Both the position numbers and the translations under genes were made by a program. Shown here in pieces: positions 53,008-64,000 of a DNA stretch of 64,000 nucleotides; the stretch's first letter is position 1, and each line of letters begins with the position of its first letter. Source of the stretch: Hawksworthiomyces lignivorus (taxonomy: Eukaryota > Ascomycota > Sordariomycetes > Ophiostomatales > Ophiostomataceae); assembly GCA_002917075.1 (NCBI GenBank), contig NTMA01000095.1, positions 62,001-126,000 of the forward strand, read 5' to 3'. A model generated the notes under the pieces. It was not told where the DNA came from. It worked only from the letters and a program-made list of their open reading frames with translations, and searched no databases.

Positions 53008-55302
53008 ATGGTAGACAGAAATGACCCTACAGAAAAATACGGGGACATGCTCCAGCAGCAAAAGGCTACGCTCGAGAAAGCCAAAAAACACAAAGGACAA
53101 AGGCCGCCACCATCGATGAAACGATCTAGATGGCAGCTTGAGATGGAATTCATCAATATGGTACGGTCGTACCTGACTGATTTTTCGAAAAAGTAAATTG
53201 ACTTTCTTTAGGCGTACAGGTTGGAAAATCAAGGTTTCCAAAGCACTGGTCTTATTCGCTCAAGTTTCATTGGCGAGGCATATTCGCCCTGCACATTGTC
53301 TCTTGTAGAGCTTGAGCCAATTCGTCTCCGTGATCTTACGCTTGAAACGCAGCACCGTGGACGCCTACTTATCGTCAGAGCTTTCAGTACACCCAATCGC
53401 ATGACGTCCATTCAGAACGCCGTAGAGGATGAGTTTGGCGACGTGGATCGCCTCGCAATCTACAACCTACTTCCGACCGTCGAAGCAAATGACCTACTCC
53501 CTTCCGGCGCAGTTGTCGCCATCAAAGAGCCTTACTATAAGTCCACTGCTGATGGAGGCGTATTTGTGCGCGTGGATCACCCTTCCGACCTGGTAATTCT
53601 TAAACCGGACAATCAGCTTATTCCCCCGGCTTTTGCTACCTCTCCGCCAAGTGGCACAGAGCCATCGGCACTCGATCAGAAGGAGAGGGGTAATGCGGCA
53701 TTCAAGAACAAAGATTGGCAGCGAGCTGATGATCTCTACTCAGACGCCATAAAAACAGCTGCTCTCGCCGGCGACGACGACCTCCGACAAACTTTGCAGC
53801 GGAATCGCGCTGCAACCAGACTGCACTTGGGCCGTTATGAGCTGGCTATCGAGGATGCGTTGGCTGGTATTATTACAGCAGATACTCCATCTAAAGAGGT
53901 GACGGCCGCAAACATGAAGACTCTGTATCGAGCAGGCAGAGCGTCATATGATATGGGACTGTTTTCAAACGCGATGCAGCATCTTGAGGCAGCGCTTGAA
54001 CTTGATGAACAATTAGAAGATGCTAAAAGAGAACTCGGACGGACTAAGAAGCGTCTTGGAGAACAAGAACGTGGAGACTACAATTTTTCGGCCATGAACA
54101 AATCCGCATCCAAGCGTCATACTCGACTAGATCACGCTTCTTATCTGAAAAATATATATGTTGCTCCGGCGGGTAACCGTGGTCGCGGCGTTTTTGCCGC
54201 CAAATCGCTGAAGCCAGGAGACGTTGTTTTCGTTGAGAAGGCCTTTGACGTGGTGTACACAGAAGAGGGCAAAGATATGCCGATTCTGGTCAACATAAAT
54301 ACGAATCGTGCTTCGATGGGCGCGCATGCTCTGCTCCTCTATGGCCTTGTCGATAAGATGCTTTGGAACCCCGTGCTTGCTAATAAGTATCTTGATCTCT
54401 ATGATGGCGGAAATTTTGCTGGTAGTAAAGAAGTCAAAGTCGTTGATGGAAAAGTTGCACTAGATACATTCCGGGTCCAGTCTATCGCCGAGTTCAATGG
54501 ATTTGGTTGCCCAAGAATAAAGTCAAGCGACAAGGAAGTGAACGTGGAAGAAGAATCTGACCACAAAACTAGTGTGGGCATCTGGGTGCAGGCGTCGTAC
54601 GCAAATCACTCTTGTCTTCCCAATGTTACACGGGCCTTTATCGGTGACATTATGGTCGTCCGCGCTCTAAGAAATATTCAAACCGACGAAGAAATCTTTA
54701 TGGCGTATGCTACTCCAACCAAACCAATCAACAAGCGACAGAAGGATATGAGACGAAGTTACGGTTTCGATTGTGATTGTGCTCTATGTCGGGCCGAAGC
54801 AAAAGTTGACGGTTTTCTAACTGAGAAGCGTGACCGGTTATCAAATAAAATCAAAAAGTTCCTTGCTGCGAATTCCTTGAACAACAGCAATTTTCGGACT
54901 GTGTCGGCAGCGAAGAGAGCCGAAGGCAAGAAGCTTCTTGAAGCAATCCAAGAGACATATCCACAATCCTTGTTCGAGCATCTTCCGCACCTCCAATGCA
55001 CTGAAATCGGTCTTTGGAGTGCCCGAGCCGGAGGCAGTCGAGCGAGTGATGACTGGAAGAAGTTCTTGGGTGTCCTACGGGACACAGGAAATTTCGTTAC
55101 TATCCAGGGAAGCCATGTGAAGGTTGACCGAGAATTTGCGATATCTACAGAGATAGCTGTCCATGCTGCTATGTACGTCAGCCAGGCCTTTGCTGCTATG
55201 GGAAATGGGAGTGTTGCTTCCGCCCTCAAGGCTCTGGCAAAAGAATGGTATACCATTCTATATGGCACTGATGATGGCTTTCATGCTATATTTGAAGATT
55301 AG
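53008..55302 (+). CDS. TPR–SET domain protein (SMYD-like lysine methyltransferase family), two exons
   Basis: Exons 53008–53160 and 53212–55302 (51-bp intron) encode 747 residues. TPR-like helices span about 205–335, with KERGNAAFKNKDWQRADDLY and NRAATRLHLGRYELAIEDAL. The SET domain runs about 367–555. It starts with GRGVFAAKSLKPGDVVFVEK (S-adenosylmethionine loop) and contains SYANHSCLPNVTRAF, the NHS/C core, and IQTDEEIFMAYATP with the catalytic Tyr region. A post-SET Cys cluster (FDCDCALC) follows at about 570. This is the arrangement of fungal SET/TPR proteins related to SMYD enzymes, which methylate lysines in histones or other proteins. The target is unknown. The MYND zinc finger of animal SMYD proteins is not evident. 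Confidence 0.9.
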
Positions 55303-55722
55303 CGTCGTTCTTTGACTTCCACAGCTACGAGGGCTAAAACACAGGATTGCCTGTTTATTAGAGGAACAAAATTCGCTCCTTCGCACAACTAACCTCACCG
55401 AGGTTGATCACTGCCTGGCTTTGACCCATAAGATGTCTTTTTCTTCACTTACTTTTTCTATTATATTATTTCTTCTACTCCCTTTTTTGGTGGGGTCGGC
55501 CGAAAATATAGTCTGGAACTAGCTGAAGCCTCTCATGCTAGTTCACGCAAACGGTCGCTTTACTTTGTGCATCAAATTTGGCAGATCCCCGATCAGTTTA
55601 TGCGAATATATTCATGTACTATGGGCCCCAAATCTCATAAAAATTCATTTCTGAGACACCGCGAACTGCCTCAGAGACAACACGATCAACGTAGTAGGTA
55701 TGTAATCAAACTTGTAAAAATC
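55303..55722. other. Convergent 3' intergenic spacer
   Basis: 420 bp between the stops of the SET gene and the second flavin monooxygenase. T-rich from 55430 to 55490. No gene is seen. Confidence 0.35.
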
Positions 55723-57644
55723 TCAGTCCTTCTTGTCATCGCTAGCCGGGATTTGCTTCACCAAATTGTTAATATGGATGATTTCATCTCTGGCCCCCTC
55801 CCACGTTTTCCGCTTTCCCGTCTCAAAATATCGAAATGCATGTGCCGTCTCCACGCCATGATTCATTAACCAGCTCATCTTGGGGTCGCGGAAGAAGAAA
55901 AGCCAGCCCTTCCAACCCCATCCAAGATTCTCCATACCCGTTCCTGCTGCCTTGTGAAGAAAATCCTGGAATTCCCACTGTTTTACAGCGCTGACATCTG
56001 CATCGTTGAACCGATACCACCTACCCGCAACCCATAGCTGGTCCACATCGATCTGGCGTTCCATTTCCGCTCGCGATGGCAGCATATCGGCACTGACGCC
56101 ACGCCAGATGTTACTAATGGCCATCGAAGTGACATCAGCAAAGGAGAAACCGTTATTCTTTCCAAAAGCAGAGTATGCGAGAATGGCAATCGAGTCCGCA
56201 TAGGCCGGCGGGAATATGTTCTTATACAGGCGTACAATGGGTGGACCGCCATAGGCATGGCCGGCGTCATCGGTGGCTGGCCGGCTTGTCTCGACAAAAG
56301 GAGTCAAGCTGAAGTCAGCCTTATATCCGGTACAGCATAGGACGACGTCAATGTCTTCGAGGACTGTTCCATCGGTCAACTCAACGCTCTTCGCGCTTAA
56401 GAACCGCTTGATCCCCTGCACCGAAACAGCTGATCCGTCCCTTAGACATGGCAAGATGTCCTCGAATGCTACAGCTAGGGATAGTTGAAAGGGAGGCGCA
56501 TCTCCCGGGATGCGCCACTCGGGCTCCAGTTTGCCGTGCTGCTTCATCATATGACGAAGTGCCACACTGGATAACTTTGCTGCGGCTACGGGAAAATATT
56601 TTTGTAAGAGATGAGAAAGTCCTCGCCGTGTGTAGTTTACTAAGAGGTCGACTGGCCGCCCGTTCATTGTTCGTTTTACAAGCCACGCCCCACGTCGGTG
56701 AGAGACGTAGACTTTAGAAGCAGTGGCCGTGATGAGAGGCATTATTTGGCATGCGGTTGCGCCCATGCCGACAACGACGACCCTCTTTCCTTTCAGCGTT
56801 TCAGCGCTATTAAGAGCTTGTTAGTTACCTGAAATTCCTTTCACAAAGATGGGGAATCGATCAGAAGACAAAGGACCCACTCTCTGAACTGCTGAACATG
56901 CGAAATCTCGCCCTCGAACTTGCCCTGGTCTTCGAAAACAGGCATGCAAGGAGCGTTCTGATAGCCATGACAGAAAACGACCTTATCAAATTCCCTGGAC
57001 TCTTGCTGCCCAGCGCAGATCATATCAACTCTCCATTTAGAGTCATCAGGCGTGCGGGTCACTTGTGTAATTTTTGAATCAAAAACGATATGGTCATAGA
57101 GACTGAAATGCTTGGCATAGCCCTCGGCAAAGTCTTGGAATTCCGCCTGATCCATAAACATCGAATACTCTGCGGGAACTTGTTATTTACTGCAACTCCA
57201 TTTTCAATCCATTATTTCATACAAGTGCACAAAAATTTCTGAAAAACTTACTATCGGGCATCGGATAGTCAGTGTAGCCACACGTATATTTACTGATGTT
57301 GGCCGATGTGCCTTCGGATTCTTGTTAGACGAGGTACTAGAGCATCTTCTGGAGTATCGGGTCATGCTCACTCGGCAGAGCCGTAGTCACAGTTTTGTCT
57401 TCGGTATACGACCAGAGACCACCGACACGATGACGCCTTTCGAACGCTGTCGCATGGAAGCCATCTTCGAGCAACGTTTTCAGTGCCGAGAGGCCAGTGG
57501 GACCTGTCAATTAGTTCCCGTTAGTCTGTGATAGCTAAAGTCCTAACAAAAACCCGGTAAGGCATCCATCCAGACTTGCTCACCAGTGCCAATCACCGCA
57601 ACTTTAGTTGCCGACAGCATCTTCATATCGTCGGCGTTTTCCAT
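55723..57644 (-). CDS. Flavin-containing monooxygenase (second FMO-like enzyme), five exons
   Basis: Minus-strand exons 57644–57584, 57503–57372, 57311–57252, 57169–56881 and 56806–55723 encode 541 residues. The FAD motif GTGPTG at residues 19–24 is split by intron 1 (VAVIGTGPTGLSALKTLLED). The FMO signature region reads KFEGEISHVQQF, with His-Val where the consensus has His-Ser. The NADPH motif is RVVVVGMGATACQIMPLI, followed by DVVLCCTGYKADFSLTPFVE. The C-terminus is longer than in the FMO at 35.2 kb and the two align poorly by eye, so they are separate subfamilies. The reaction class is NADPH/O2-dependent N- or S-oxygenation or Baeyer–Villiger oxidation; the substrate is unknown. It is convergent with the SET gene. 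Confidence 0.88.
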
Positions 57645-58728
57645 GTCCTAATAGCTATATCATCGCGGTTGATGTTTTGAGAGAGTTGAGACACGTTTAA
57701 ATCGTGAGAAGCGACACGGTTCATTAATCTACGAGTATGACCCTGTAATTATTAGCGCTTACGTTAGATTAAGGTGGAGCGCCTTAAATATGATCTACGT
57801 GCACTGCCTGATTGGAGAGGAGGGTTGAAGGGGCACGGACGAGAATGTTTGACGGTCTTCTAGCACTGGATCCCGTTAGACAACAGCTAAACGGCCATGA
57901 AACAGGCGAGATCGGTATATAACTATATAGATGGCCTAGTTTTAAATAAAGATATAGATTGGAAAAAGAGCGTATCTGCATAGAAGATCCAAATTGAGAG
58001 GCTGGAATTCATATGAAACTACTATTCCTGGGGGCCTTTCATAAAAATTGGTATCTAACTGCTAAACAAGAGATGGTGGCGCATAAACAACCGCCGACTT
58101 GGACAAGCTTTATGGACTCTGCAAAGCTTAATTCAGTGAGCTGTGGGGGGAAGGCGCCCTGTAGAGACCTTATGGGTTGCAAGCACACCTCTGCCGAAGG
58201 AGTTTCTCAAGGGAAAGTTTCGCCCTCTAACCAAATAAATGGAGCTTTTGTTAAGTGTTGCCCCTGATAGGCCACTGCGTAAAGATTAGTCCATGTGCGC
58301 TCATGCCACGGTACCTCAGAACTCGACAGCTTCTCGCAACGCGTATGAAATATCCCTTTATCCGAAATTTATCCTGCTAGTGGTCTGCCCTGCTTTGGTT
58401 ACTATTCTGGTCATTGGGGGCCTAAGACGTAACAAGAATGGCAAGTGGCAGTTCAAAGGCTTATCAAAGGGCTGCTAGAACAATCCTGCAATGCACCGCT
58501 GGGTGACATGGAGCAACCGATTTGGAGGGCTTATCGCCGGGGTATTTGCACCGTAAGTAGGCTCCTCAACTCTTCGTAATATGTTCTCTTTATCCTTTCT
58601 TTATACTCCGTAGGTGCAAAAGGGAATAAGCAATGAATGCCGTAAAAGCAGTATTATTATTAAAAATGACTGCTCATTACAGTAAAGTTTCAGTTCAAGG
58701 TTGGTCTCTGAAAAAGCCCTCTAAAACT
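57645..58728. other. Intergenic: FMO promoter and 3' flank of the PQ-loop pseudogene
   Basis: About 1.1 kb. A 61-codon plus-strand frame at 58293–58478 contains one hydrophobic segment (FILLVVCPALVTILVIGG), but I cannot support it as a gene. A TACTCCGTA motif lies at 58604–58612. Confidence 0.35.
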
Positions 58729-59741
58729 CTAGAGTCGGATCCTCCCTGCAGCATCCTGTCTTTTCTCCAACACACAAACCACAAACAGGACAAGAAATCC
58801 AACACCAGTAAAAAAAAAGGCCACATGCGTGTTGATCGCGCCGTAAAGAGCGGAGAAGCTTTCCAAAAAGCGGCCAATCTGCTGGAAGTCACTTGCCTGC
58901 ATCCACACGATGGACGACCAGCTACGCGCTGTCTGCATTGCGGCCAAGAGAACAAATGCCACTGCTTGCATGGCTAGAGATACAAGGCTTAACGTGCCAG
59001 AGTGATGCAGTGCGCGGACGGTCTTGACCTGGTACACAAAAGGTGAGACCAAAAAATACGTATTGGCCAGCAACAGGAGCATCCTCCAAATACTGAGGCC
59101 GAACACGTACACGATGAACCAGAGGTCCGTTAGTTCGTCTGGGTCAAACCAAGGATGTTCGTTTAGGACGAGAAAGGCAAAGGATACGGAGAGAACCACT
59201 GTAGCTGTGGCTCCGAAAGCGATCTGGCCGGCCCGTGAGGAGGGGCCAAAGAGATCCGGCGATGACGTCTCTACTTCGATCAGTAGTTAGCTAGGAGCCA
59301 TGTGGCTACCGCGACAACGGACGTAGAGGCCGACCAAGGTCATAGCAGCCACAAATTGTATGATGCATTAGATAATGCCGAGCAGGGATGACAATGCTTT
59401 CCAACCTGTGTATAGTCCACCGTTAACACAGTTGAAGGCGTTGTAAAACATCGGATGGCAGACCCGCAGCGCTAGCGTAAAGACTGAAAATAAGCCGTGG
59501 AAGAGGATGTACGACGATGAAATACCATATGTGCCGTGTGCGATGATGATGATATATTGTGGAACATATGCGGCAACGATGAAGAGGCAGAGAAGTCTAA
59601 AGACGTCAGCACCGATGTTAGCTAGTTGTTTTTAGTGAGACAGACGTAAAAGGACAAGGCTAAATCTTACGCTTCCACGACCGTGCGTGACAAGGACTGG
59701 TAAGAGACTTCATAGTTGTTGCATCACTCTGGATCGCCCAT
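58729..59741 (-). pseudogene. Pseudogene of a PQ-loop-like fungal integral membrane protein
   Basis: One minus-strand frame, with an intron (GTAAGAT donor at about 59670, TTTAG acceptor at about 59598), reads as a membrane protein from Met 59741. It runs MGDPE, stop, CNNYEVSYQSLSRTVVEA, LLCLFIVAAYVPQYIIIIAH, GISSSYILFHGLFSVFTLAL and onward to KALSSLLGII, stop. Then CIIQFVAAMTLVGLYVR leads to a third stop, followed by IEVETSSPDLFGPSSRAGQ and a long open tail to 58729. The AYVPQY stretch has the PQ-loop feel of a known uncharacterised fungal family. All three stops are in frame and each is one transition from a sense codon (TGA from TGG, both TAA from CAA). No frameshift is needed. The pattern suggests a recently lost gene. 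Confidence 0.7.
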
Positions 59742-60292
59742 TGCGTTGACGTTTGCTTTGAGTTGTCGTTGAATCAGTGGCGATGGCGACGGCGACGGCA
59801 GTGGATCGCGTGTGTTATTATGACGAAGAACAAAATAATACCGATTTCAATGAAAGCTGATTTGTGAAATTCCTCCAATCCAAAGACCGGGCGTGCTGGA
59901 TACCTAGGGCGGCAAGATGCTGCTGTGCCGCTTTCATGTGCCTCTCTTCTCCTTTCCCTCAACCAACAACATCGCACGTTTCAATGCAACCTCTACACAT
60001 TCTACAATAATGGTCTCCGGTCGCACTAGGTACCTGTTACATCTTTCATTTTCTTATATCTGTCCTACACCAATACGCTCTTTATCGCCCAGACCATCCT
60101 GTCTTAACAGAAACAAATATGGCTACATATATGATTAGTCGGATGGCCTAGAGCCTCCTACCTTTTGTTTCGGGGTTACGGTTGTCTTGGCAGTTCGGTT
60201 GAGCCGAGGAGTCTGCCCGCTTCGCTATCATTAATTACGTGTATTTTTTATCATTTCATATTTTGAAAACAAAGTCTAATGGTTTATATAGA
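59742..60292. other. Intergenic spacer
   Basis: 550 bp between the pseudogene start and the permease stop, both minus strand. GATGGCGACGGCGAC-type trinucleotide sequence lies near 59780–59800. No gene is seen. Confidence 0.35.
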
Positions 60293-62231
60293 CTAAAATA
60301 TCGATGTAACAACGTCGTGTACTTTGGCTTTCCAGCCAAGCTGTGGTTTTTCAATGTCCTCGACATGGTATGTGTCCGTTTCGAGATCCATATCGTCCAG
60401 ACGAACTGTTTTGGTCCTTTTAACAAATTTCCAACCCAAATACATGACCAGCATAATAGGCAGCTCGATGTAATAGCTAACAAAGCTGACTCCATCAAAA
60501 CTAGGGCTGAAGCAGCTCCAACCTTGGACTAAGACAATGACAATGTTAAAAAAGACGCACAGGTACGGACCGACCGGATATGTCCAGTTGCGGAAGGGCA
60601 GTTGGTCCGTTTTTCCTTGGCGTTTGAGAGCAGAGCGAAAACGAATTGATGTGATGCCAATAGAGATCCAGCTCAATTGGTTTGATACGCCCACGAGACT
60701 ATCGCATAAGTCAGCCGTCCGTCATGTCAATAAGCAATGTACTGGGGCGGGGACATACTTCTGTAGCCAGTTCCATAGCTGGCCAGCACCAATAAAGCTC
60801 GAACCAAAGCAGAGGCCACTAACAAACCCAGTAAATAAGACCGCCACCCAAGGTACACGGTTACGATTTAGCTTCGCGAAGGGTGACGGTGCATGGCCTT
60901 CGACTGCGAGGGTGTAGAGGAGACGTGTCCCCGCAAACAAAGCATGATTTCCAGCCGATAGGACACTCGTCAAGATAACAGCATTAATGACACTGCCAGC
61001 GGCATGCGCGCCTGTCATTTGGAAGACAATGGTGAAGGGAGATGTGGTGGTTTCTTTGGAGCTCAGGTTCGGATAGTTGTATGGAACATTGAGACCAATG
61101 AGCAGGATGGATAAGACGCTAAACCACACATAGGGTTAGACTATGTCGGGATCAAAAGCGTGTTGAAACTGCGTACTAGAACAGGAGGATTCTCCAAAAC
61201 ACGTTTTTGACAACCCGCGGGAGATTCCGTGCGGGATTCTTTGTCTCGCCGGCAGTGATAGCAATGGACTCGGTGCCGCCATACGCGAAAGAGGCAGTGA
61301 CAAATACTGAAGCAAAGCCGCCGATGCCACCGACGAAAGGAGCCCCGGGTATCCGCCAATTTTCGCCGCCAATATAATGATGGCTCAAGTTGGCACCGCA
61401 GTTTACGACTATGCTCATGATAATGAAGACCTGATGCAAATGTGTTAAAAGACATGTCTGGTATCAAGAAGAAGTATCTTGCTTCGGTCCACAGCGTACA
61501 ATAATAGTGATGACTTTAAGAAGGCTCAACCAGTACTCGAGCTATAGTGAAGGGAATGTCAGCACCACGGTTTAAAAATCAAGCTAGTCCGTCGAATATA
61601 AGTACCTCGCCGTAGGCCGCAACGGTCGCAATGTTGATGCCGATCAAGATTGCCCAGAAAATGAGGCTAAGAGCCCAGCCAGGAAATTTGTCTGTGGTTG
61701 TCCAGTATTCAAGGACAAGCTGAAGTGCAACGAGATCTGAGGCAGTGGATACGGCGTCGTTGAACCAGTAGTTCCACGTCAGCGCGAACCCGAATGCATC
61801 GTCAACAAAGCGCCTAGATACGCATTAGATTCACGCGATTTGAAGTTAAAAGTTGACATCCAACGCAGATCGGTTGTTGGACGTCGTATCGTCTCTCACC
61901 CTGCAAATGTGCAAAAGCTTCCAGCTACTGGGATGTAGGCGGCCATCTCCCCTAAACTGAGCATGGTGACAAACACAATCGCACCTACGATGATGTAGGC
62001 GATCAGGATCGAAGCCGGTCCGCCGGTGGCCAGTGATTTACCGGTACCCAGAAAAAGGCCTGTTCCAATAGTGCCGCCGATAGCAATCATCTGCACCTGG
62101 CGCGCTGAAAGCGCACGTTTGAGACGGTCTTCGTCGACATTGCGGGTATGGAATTGAGCCTCAGCGGAGGCAAGATCGCCACCGGCTTTGTCGTTCAAAG
62201 GCTTCGGCGATTCCTCCGCCGAGAAAGCCAT
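60293..62231 (-). CDS. Amino-acid permease (YAT/APC family, general amino-acid permease-like), six exons
   Basis: Minus-strand exons 62231–61900, 61813–61606, 61541–61500, 61430–61177, 61118–60759 and 60698–60293 encode 533 residues from the Met at 62231 (MAFSAEESPKPL). The signature QMIAIGGTIGTGLFLGTGK is followed by GGPASILIAYIIVGAIVF and SLGEMAAYIPVAGSF. Later come FGFALTWNYWFNDAVSTASD, FAYGGTESIAITAGETKNPA and WISIGITSIRFRSALKRQG. These are diagnostic of the fungal YAT family (Gap1, Dip5 and relatives), proton-coupled plasma-membrane importers with 12 TM helices. A 42-nt exon 3 restores the LEYWLSLLKVI helix. N-terminal lysines are possible ubiquitination sites for endocytosis, as in Gap1. 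It closes the accessory region and fits uptake of an amino acid or analogue. Confidence 0.91.
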
Positions 62232-64000
62232 TGTTGCCGTGCAAGATCTGAGAAAGGTGGTAGGAATGACGAATGCAACCGGGGGAGGATAAGAGATAAA
62301 CGAAAGAGAAGATATGCGCAACGGGATATACGTCAGATTGAGCCGATAGTTCTATGCTCAACTGATCTCGACTACGTGCGGGAGTTTATCCATCCGCGCC
62401 TTTATTTACGTTCTACACTACGGGGCCAGCCTATTTATATGTGGCAATGAAATATACCGTCACAAATGTGGTACCGGGATTGAAAAAAAAAAAAAAATGA
62501 AAAAAAAAAAAGCTTTGTACGTCGTAAGTTGGTATCGTAAGTTGACCTCATAAGCACTGCTAGGACCTGCCATCGCCCCAGGGAGTACTTTACGAGCAAA
62601 TAAGTGCACAGTTTGATTTTTGGGGGGCGACTAGCATGCCTGTGAAGGGTCCAGAAATAGAAGGTGCAAAAGTACCTTTTAAGGCCCTCAATTATCGCTC
62701 TGCCCGCCAAAGGCTGATCTCGTGCCTTACCTTTTACATATTACGTTTAGAAACAAAGAATTTCCCCAACCAGAGCAAATTCTTCAAGCACGTCATTGCC
62801 CCTGTTTACTCGCCAGGCTTAAATTGGGTGACCATTCCGCCGATCCAACGCGACATTTGGTGCTCTTTTCTTCACTGTATGCTGCCAAAACAGTGTCTAG
62901 GGATTTTCGTCTCTTTTCGGGGTTTGTGCCATATTCTTTCAAGGAAGCACTGCGACTCCATACCTCTTCCGAGTCGCCATCCAGAAAGCAACGCATGATT
63001 CAGCAACTTTACTTCACAAGTCAGCCTTTGTGCTTTCCAGGGCCGGCAGTTAGCCCCACAGGATACTCCCAGACGCGACTGGGGACCCTATGCTTACAGG
63101 AAGTCTAGAAGCAAGAAGCTATTCTGTACCCCACAGGCGAAACTTCTAATGTATTTTTAAACCTCCCCCTAAAAGGAATGAAAAGCTATGTGGAAGTTTT
63201 AAAACATTCGTGCGGTTTTAATACCACAGAACGTGCCACAAAAAGAAAAGACGATTAATAGATTGGCCAATTAAAGGACAATTGTGGTCTATTCCTAAGG
63301 CCCCCCCCCCCCCCCCCCCCCCCCCAAAGACATTTGACTCGTAACAATTCTCAGAAAGCACGCCAGCATGAAGGAACGAAAGACGTGCCTCTATTTTCTC
63401 GGCGTTGCCGATTGAATGCACGTACTAGCAGCCCTGCGCAAAATGAAATACATCTAAGGCGGTTATTGAGGTATCCACCAAGGAGTCGGGTGTGCCCGTT
63501 GAGGCGTCTCTTTTCCATGTTCAATTGAACAAGGCTGGTGAGGCAAATCTTATATCGACTCTCCTAGGTGAATGCTAATTGGGGGTCAATGTCACTTTAC
63601 TACAATACTTTGTACCATAGGATTTTTTACACTTTGAGTAGCATTGCCGAGAGAGAGCGCACTCCCAGAGCGGCAATTTGTTGTTGCCACAGCTGCCTTT
63701 GCGTGCTCTGCATGGAAGGGAAATTTTTATGTTATGATGAAATTATCACCTCATAAAAGAAGACAGACACTAAACTTTAAAGTGATAGCTATACAGATTT
63801 TCTACATACCTACGTTGTCGGCACCCGGAAACATAATTCTAGTAGTGCCGTTTGTGATGTACACGTCGCATTTATCTAAAGATCTTATAGAGAGCTTCAA
63901 AGTTAACAAAAATAGTATCCTATATGGTCGCCTCGGCCGATACACGTAGTTAGTCAAACAGTAGTAGAGACGGTCAAAGACTCTGATCGACTACAAATAC
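62232..64000. other. Gene-free end of window, with poly-A and poly-C tracts
   Basis: 1.77 kb. Directly upstream of the permease is its promoter. Two A-runs (about 62484–62497 and 62501–62511) and a doubled GTCGTAAGTTG/ATCGTAAGTTG unit (about 62520–62543) follow. A pure C25 tract lies at 63301–63325. Open frames are short and unrecognised. Confidence 0.4.
63301..63325. repeat. C25 homopolymer
   Basis: Twenty-five consecutive C residues on the plus strand, flanked by AAGG and AAAGAC. Long G/C homopolymers are rare in fungal genomes and prone to slippage and assembly error. On the minus strand it is a G25 run able to form a quadruplex. Confidence 0.9.

Noticed and set aside
58293..58478. 61-codon single-TM protein gene
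   Set aside because: One hydrophobic stretch in a short frame with no conservation evidence; not enough to support a gene.
28358..62231. Classical secondary-metabolite biosynthetic cluster
   Set aside because: No backbone synthase gene of any known class is visible. The enzymes fit tailoring or catabolism only.
1..64000. CRISPR arrays or bacterial operon features
   Set aside because: Introns, a 5S unit and fungal gene families show a eukaryotic nuclear sequence. No regularly spaced repeats are seen.

Overview
The window is nuclear DNA of a filamentous ascomycete, most like a Sordariomycete and perhaps Hypocreales. The genes carry short GT–AG introns of about 50–120 bp, several with a CTAAC-type branch point. 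There is a Zn2Cys6 regulator, several cytochrome P450s, an RTC1/WDR24 orthologue and a fungal 5S rRNA copy. The genus cannot be fixed from sequence alone. Gene models below were joined by hand at splice sites; every multi-exon model reported as intact keeps an open frame.

Left part (about 1–24 kb), core-type genes. In order: the tail of an NTF2/SnoaL-like protein, a cNMP-binding/F-box/LRR protein, a small secreted Cys-rich protein, a mitochondrial Bax-inhibitor-like protein (TMBIM5/MICS1 type), MsrA, RTC1 (SEACAT/GATOR2), a P450, a NUDT15-like Nudix hydrolase, Cactin and an NmrA-like NAD(P)-binding protein. Most are GC-rich and several are intronless. A 3.9 kb non-coding stretch (3.7–7.6 kb) lies between the F-box gene and the secreted protein.

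Middle (about 24–28 kb), gene-poor and AT-rich. It holds a perfect 14-bp inverted repeat and the wreck of an ammonium transporter (27.18–28.01 kb) with stops and frameshifts.

Right part (about 28–62 kb), accessory oxidative/transport region. In order: P450, MFS transporter (Dal5-like), Ldh2-type oxidoreductase, flavin monooxygenase, Zn2Cys6 factor, relic of an NCS1 nucleobase permease, a frameshifted membrane protein, an alpha/beta hydrolase, a 5S rRNA copy, a flavin amine oxidase, a second MFS transporter, a 2OG-Fe(II) oxygenase, tRNA-Tyr, a TPR-SET protein, a second flavin monooxygenase, a PQ-loop membrane pseudogene and an amino-acid permease. No PKS, NRPS, terpene cyclase or DMAT backbone gene is visible. 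The set looks like uptake plus oxidative breakdown or detoxification of a nitrogen-containing small molecule rather than a standard biosynthetic cluster. That reading is inference. The dead ammonium, nucleobase and PQ-loop transporters show that the nitrogen/transport repertoire here has been turning over.

The last 1.8 kb (62.2–64 kb) contains no recognisable gene but has a 25-nt poly-C tract.
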